Positions 60,455-64,000 of a stretch of 64,000 bases of DNA are shown piece by piece. The position numbers and the translations under genes are program-made. The stretch is from Oscheius tipulae. Its lineage: Eukaryota > Nematoda > Chromadorea > Rhabditida > Rhabditidae. The DNA is taken from positions 5,208,001-5,272,000 of the forward strand of contig JASJZH010000003.1 of the NCBI GenBank assembly GCA_037178975.1. Reading direction: 5' to 3'. The stretch's first letter is position 1. Every line of letters begins with the position of its first letter. A model generated the notes under the pieces. The model saw nothing but the letters and a program-made list of their open reading frames with translations. It was not told the DNA's origin and ran no database searches.

Positions 60455-63400
60455 AGGAAGGGGATGGGACAGGAGTGTTTCTCTTTCCGTATTCAAATTT
60501 CTGGTCGATGAGGTTACAAAAGAAGGGTTATCGTGTTTTCAGCGACAGATTGTCAACAATTCAGGACGAGAGAAAGATCGACAGGAAGAGATGACATTTT
60601 CAAAAATTCGTTGGCAATCATTCACGTGAAAACGGGACACGTTGAATGAGCGAAATAGTCGATGGAACCGTTTTTGGATTGAGTCTTGAGTCTCTGTTCT
60701 GAACAATATCAAGCAGTAAAATGGGGAAGAAGAACAGAAAGAGACCCATTCTCCCGTAAAGAGTTCATGGCGCCTGTCCACCTTTTTGACCTTGAAATAT
60801 TGTTTTTGGTCTCGGTGATTTCCTGAAAAGCTCCTTCTTTGGGCTATTCTGGTGGGACTGTTGGGGGTTAGGGCTTTGGAAGAACCTTTGAAACTGGGAG
60901 AATGAGAATGTGTGTTGGTACGAAAAAAAAATACAGTTAGTTGCAAAGCAAGTGTTAACACGGCAGGTCAGTAACTGGCAGTCAGTTAGTCAGAAAGTGC
61001 ACCGTCTACCGGGCCGGATGTCTGTCTGTCACACTCTCCCGAAACGATCGATTGCCCGAAATTCCTCGCTGCTTTCACTCTTGAGCCGATTAGCCCGAAC
61101 TGATCACCGTCCACTCGACTCTCACTTCGGACCATCCTCTTTTTTCAAACTCCCAAAAAAGTAAAATTCCTCTCGAGCCGCAAATGTTATCACACTGAGG
61201 GGACAGGAGAAGCTGATAAGATAGAGTGACCACAGGGTGGAAGGAGGTACATACAACTTCTTTTCCATCCGTGCCGAGCCCTTCTTTTTTTGCCACCAGT
61301 ACTAGCTATTAGTCGCCGCAGTAAACTGCCCAATCAGGGCTTATAACCACGGGAGAGTATACCAATCTTCTTCAGGACTACTAGAGGTTTATGGCTTGTT
61401 ACTCAAGCACCATAGTTTTTGTGTTAATCGAATGCCGACAAATAGAACTGTTCAAATCCGAACAAAAAAAGAAGTGGGAAAAGATTATTTAGGACGGAGA
61501 GTCATCTTCGGTAACGAGAGAGGACGAGGAGATAACGACTCATAAAAATTCAATGAATTGGAACTGGGTCAAAGCATTTTTCCTCCAGAAAAAGTGGGTG
61601 TTTTTGTGTGATAAACGGGAAAAAGTGGACGGAAAGAAGGTGGTCAAGGAAAAAATGGAAAGGCTGTGCACACATACGAGAAAAAAATAGACGGTCAGTC
61701 GCCGCTTAGTTAGTTTTGTACTAAAGACAGCTGTACCAACAGGTACGAAGAAGAAGTTGGGTTCATGGCTTCCGTTTCCCCCACGGCCCCGAGAGAGTAG
61801 GCCGTTAGACTTTTTGCGTGTTCCCGGATAGTCCCCCGCGCATTACACCACCGCCCCGAGAGATTGGGATGAAGACGGGATCTTCTTCTTCACCTTTCGA
61901 AGCCGTAGAACGGGCCACAAGAAGCTAGGTCGACCTCAAACTGTGCAGAGGCGAGAAATGTAAAGAACTCCAGTTCTGTTTCTCTAACAGAAAGATAAAC
62001 TTTCTCTTCTAGCTCCTACAAAATTTGTAACAGAGTAAAAAGTATTAAAGATATGTGAGAGATTGTTCAAGCAAAGGATTGAGAAGATAGTGATGACACT
62101 ATACGAAGAAATCCCAACAAGCAGAAATAGAGACGGGAGAAGTACAAGGGTTTAATAATAATCTTAACGACTACATATGAAGAAACAGAAAAGTCCTTTT
62201 TTCAACACGACAGTTGGGCCCAGAATAATGGGGCGAGGTAGAACCGAGAATAAATGGAGTCCCATGTGCTCCATCCAGGAGACTGCAGATGGCCAATTTG
62301 GACGCTAATTTCTGACAGATTACTTTGCTACATTTCCAAAAAAGGTTCCCAAGGAGTTGACCTCCTAATCCGAAGAAGCCTCGTTCTGGTCCAGAACGCC
62401 GGCTGTGACTGATGGGGGAATCAGGGAGAAAGAACCCGAGTCCGAGTAGGCGACCCCTCGGGGAATGGCACTGCGCGCTCGTTCGCGACAACTGCTCAAA
62501 AAAAGAAACATTTCCTGGCAAACATGTTTGGAGTGGGAGTGAGTCAACTGGTCAGTCAGTACCTGATAAGCTTCATTGCTTCAGGAAACAGAATCAAAAA
62601 TGAATGGAGGAAGGACAAAAAGTCATTCTATTCTCTGAACAGTAGGATATCTTTCTATGTGACTGCTTCTGTATCTTTTTGCCAAGAGTAGTCAAGATAC
62701 TGGAAGATGACGTTCCAAAAACCAAAAGCTAGATTGCTATCAGTAAGCATGGTCCAAGAACAGGGAAATATCAACACTGCAACATTTTATGGCGAACAGA
62801 AGATTTTTTACCGGGGGATAAACTGATCCAACACAAATTGGACATGTCTGAAAGTGAAACCGTTTAGCTCTGAGCTTCTGGTCCATTGGGACAAATTGAC
62901 CATCTGCCGCGTCATAAGCATAATCTATAGGACTCGTTTAAATTTCTAGCATTGGTCCAAAAGGCTGTTTCCTAAAATAGGAGTAAGCCTCGACTACTAT
63001 ACTATGCAAATGAACAGCCAGAAGAAAGAGAAGGCTGGAGTAACGTAAGATGGGAGGAGACTGGATTATTATCAGTTGTCTGTGTGTCCACAAAAGGACA
63101 CTTATTCTTTTGACTCTTTCCTCCATTTTCGGTAGTTGGAATGAGGGTGCGGCTGTGTTATTGCAGGAGGGAGGTGGATGACAGACAGGTGTTGCCAGGG
63201 CCGGTCGCGCAGACGTCTGGGCTGGACGAAGGGATCTGGGAGTGACCCTCAGGGCATCCCGGGAAAGACCTCCTCTCTCAATAGTGCATGGGGACCAGCT
63301 AGTCAAAGGACGCGCCGCAGGCCGCAGCGCATGCACTTCCATTGTCGATAGGACCTTCCTGAATAGGAACCCTTTTGACCTGGGGGAAAGAGATGCTAAT

Positions 63401-63476
63401 TGAGTATGAAGGTGTCGTGAGAGAAAAGTTAAATAGACTGGATCCAATCTCTCTTTGCTTCATTATTTTTTATTGA
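60455..63476. other. NLK 5' flank / intergenic
   Basis: I see no confident gene. A GC-rich stretch at 63170-63370 lies inside a 169-codon minus-strand ORF (62938-63447), without splice or motif support. Promoter elements of the NLK gene are expected here, but none is distinctive. Confidence 0.4.
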
Positions 63477-64000
63477 CTACCAAAAACCGACGACTGTTTT
63501 CGTCAAGGACGTTCTTCTCGAATCTACTTCTCTCTCTGGAATGTCCAATTTGGCAACACGTGCTGCCAATTCTGCTTTCGGCCCAATGACAGACGGCTGG
63601 CTACAAATCTCCAACGCAAATGCTCCCCACTGCTCTCGTAGTAGTTGGTTAGACGGAGAGACGTATCGGAAGGGGAGGGAGAGACGCAGCGTAGGATATT
63701 GAGAGCGCACGAACAACGGGAATATAAAGCTGGAGAGGAGAGTAGTAGTGTGGGGAGGCACGACTACGCGTAGGGAAGAAACGCATTGCTTTATGGGAGA
63801 AAGAATAACCTCATGGTATATATTTCTAACCACCAGACTTTCGTTAGTGAGGTAGCACACTGTGTTTTGAATCTAATTCTTAATGCCCAAAAGTCTCTCT
63901 CACTCTCTCTCATGCTTTGGGAGAACGCTGCTCCTGTCAGAGTAGCTCGATTAGAACAGCTTCTACCTGTCACGAACCCCAGAGGCATCAAACTTGTTGA
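63477..64000 (-). CDS. 3' part of an unidentified gene, cut by right edge
   Basis: The last exon, 63477-63729, ends in TAG and reads SQYPTLRLSLPFRYVSPSNQ, EQWGAFALEICSQPSVIGPK, AELAARVAKLDIPEREVDSR and TSLTKTVVGFW. Its acceptor is tctccag. The upstream exon (63967 to beyond 64000) reads KFDASGVRD and ends at donor gtagaag. Both the phase (2) and the AGC codon at the junction fit. A complement of AATAAA sits about 6 nt beyond the stop. I do not recognise the family. An alternative frame of the last exon is also open, so the product is tentative. Confidence 0.45.

Noticed and set aside
62938-63447. 169-codon minus-strand ORF over a GC-rich patch
   Set aside because: Low-complexity Arg/Pro/Ser composition, no domains, no splice support; likely a GC-driven open frame.
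1-64000. CRISPR arrays, prophage, restriction or other prokaryotic defence systems
   Set aside because: The window is spliced eukaryotic DNA; no direct-repeat/spacer arrays or prokaryotic operons are present.

Overview
The window is eukaryotic, protein-coding DNA from a nematode. Three things support this. It carries a complete MUA-3 type hemidesmosome receptor (a nematode-specific architecture), a nematode-style seven-transmembrane chemoreceptor, and dozens of extremely short (32-45 nt) GT-AG introns. I cannot assign the species or clade. All gene models were spliced by hand from the sequence. Six multi-exon models (mua-3, NR4A, PLA2G6, NLK, the mannosidase and the unnamed 43148-44028 gene) give exon totals divisible by three with matching phases at essentially every junction, which is strong internal support.

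Layout, left to right. 1-588 (+): 3' end of an unidentified gene with a Ser-rich tail. 1342-18827 (-): 40-exon mua-3 homologue, about 3,697 aa, with LDLa repeats, EGF repeats, a vWA domain, two SEA domains, one TM helix and a cytoplasmic tail. A small plus-strand gene may be nested in its first intron. 18893-22432 (-): Golgi alpha-mannosidase II. 22827-23281 (-): small unidentified gene. 23698-24963 (+): 26S proteasome lid subunit Rpn6/PSMD11. 25.5-26.7 kb: weak candidate genes. 27258-28546 (+): seven-TM chemoreceptor-like protein. 28760-31649 (-): NR4A (NGFI-B/Nurr1, C. elegans nhr-6 type) nuclear receptor. 33943-34748 (-): small acidic/Ser-rich protein, either its own gene or an alternative NR4A 5' end. 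35-43 kb: mostly intergenic, with weak candidate ORFs and a degenerate tandem repeat. 43148-44028 (+): unidentified 164-aa protein with a TATA box. 44222-48826 (+): ankyrin-repeat Ca-independent phospholipase A2 (PLA2G6 type). 49501-60454 (-): Nemo-like kinase (NLK, C. elegans lit-1), with a 7.4-kb third intron. 63477-64000 (-): 3' part of an unidentified gene cut by the right edge.

The genes do not form one pathway. They cover epidermal attachment (MUA-3), N-glycan trimming (mannosidase II), protein degradation (Rpn6), chemosensation, transcription (NR4A), phospholipid turnover (iPLA2) and Wnt/beta-catenin asymmetry signalling (NLK). I see no prokaryotic, CRISPR, phage or defence system. The least explained parts are the unidentified small genes, the nested gene, the NR4A-upstream gene, the repeat at 42.3-42.8 kb and the strongly purine-skewed giant NLK intron.
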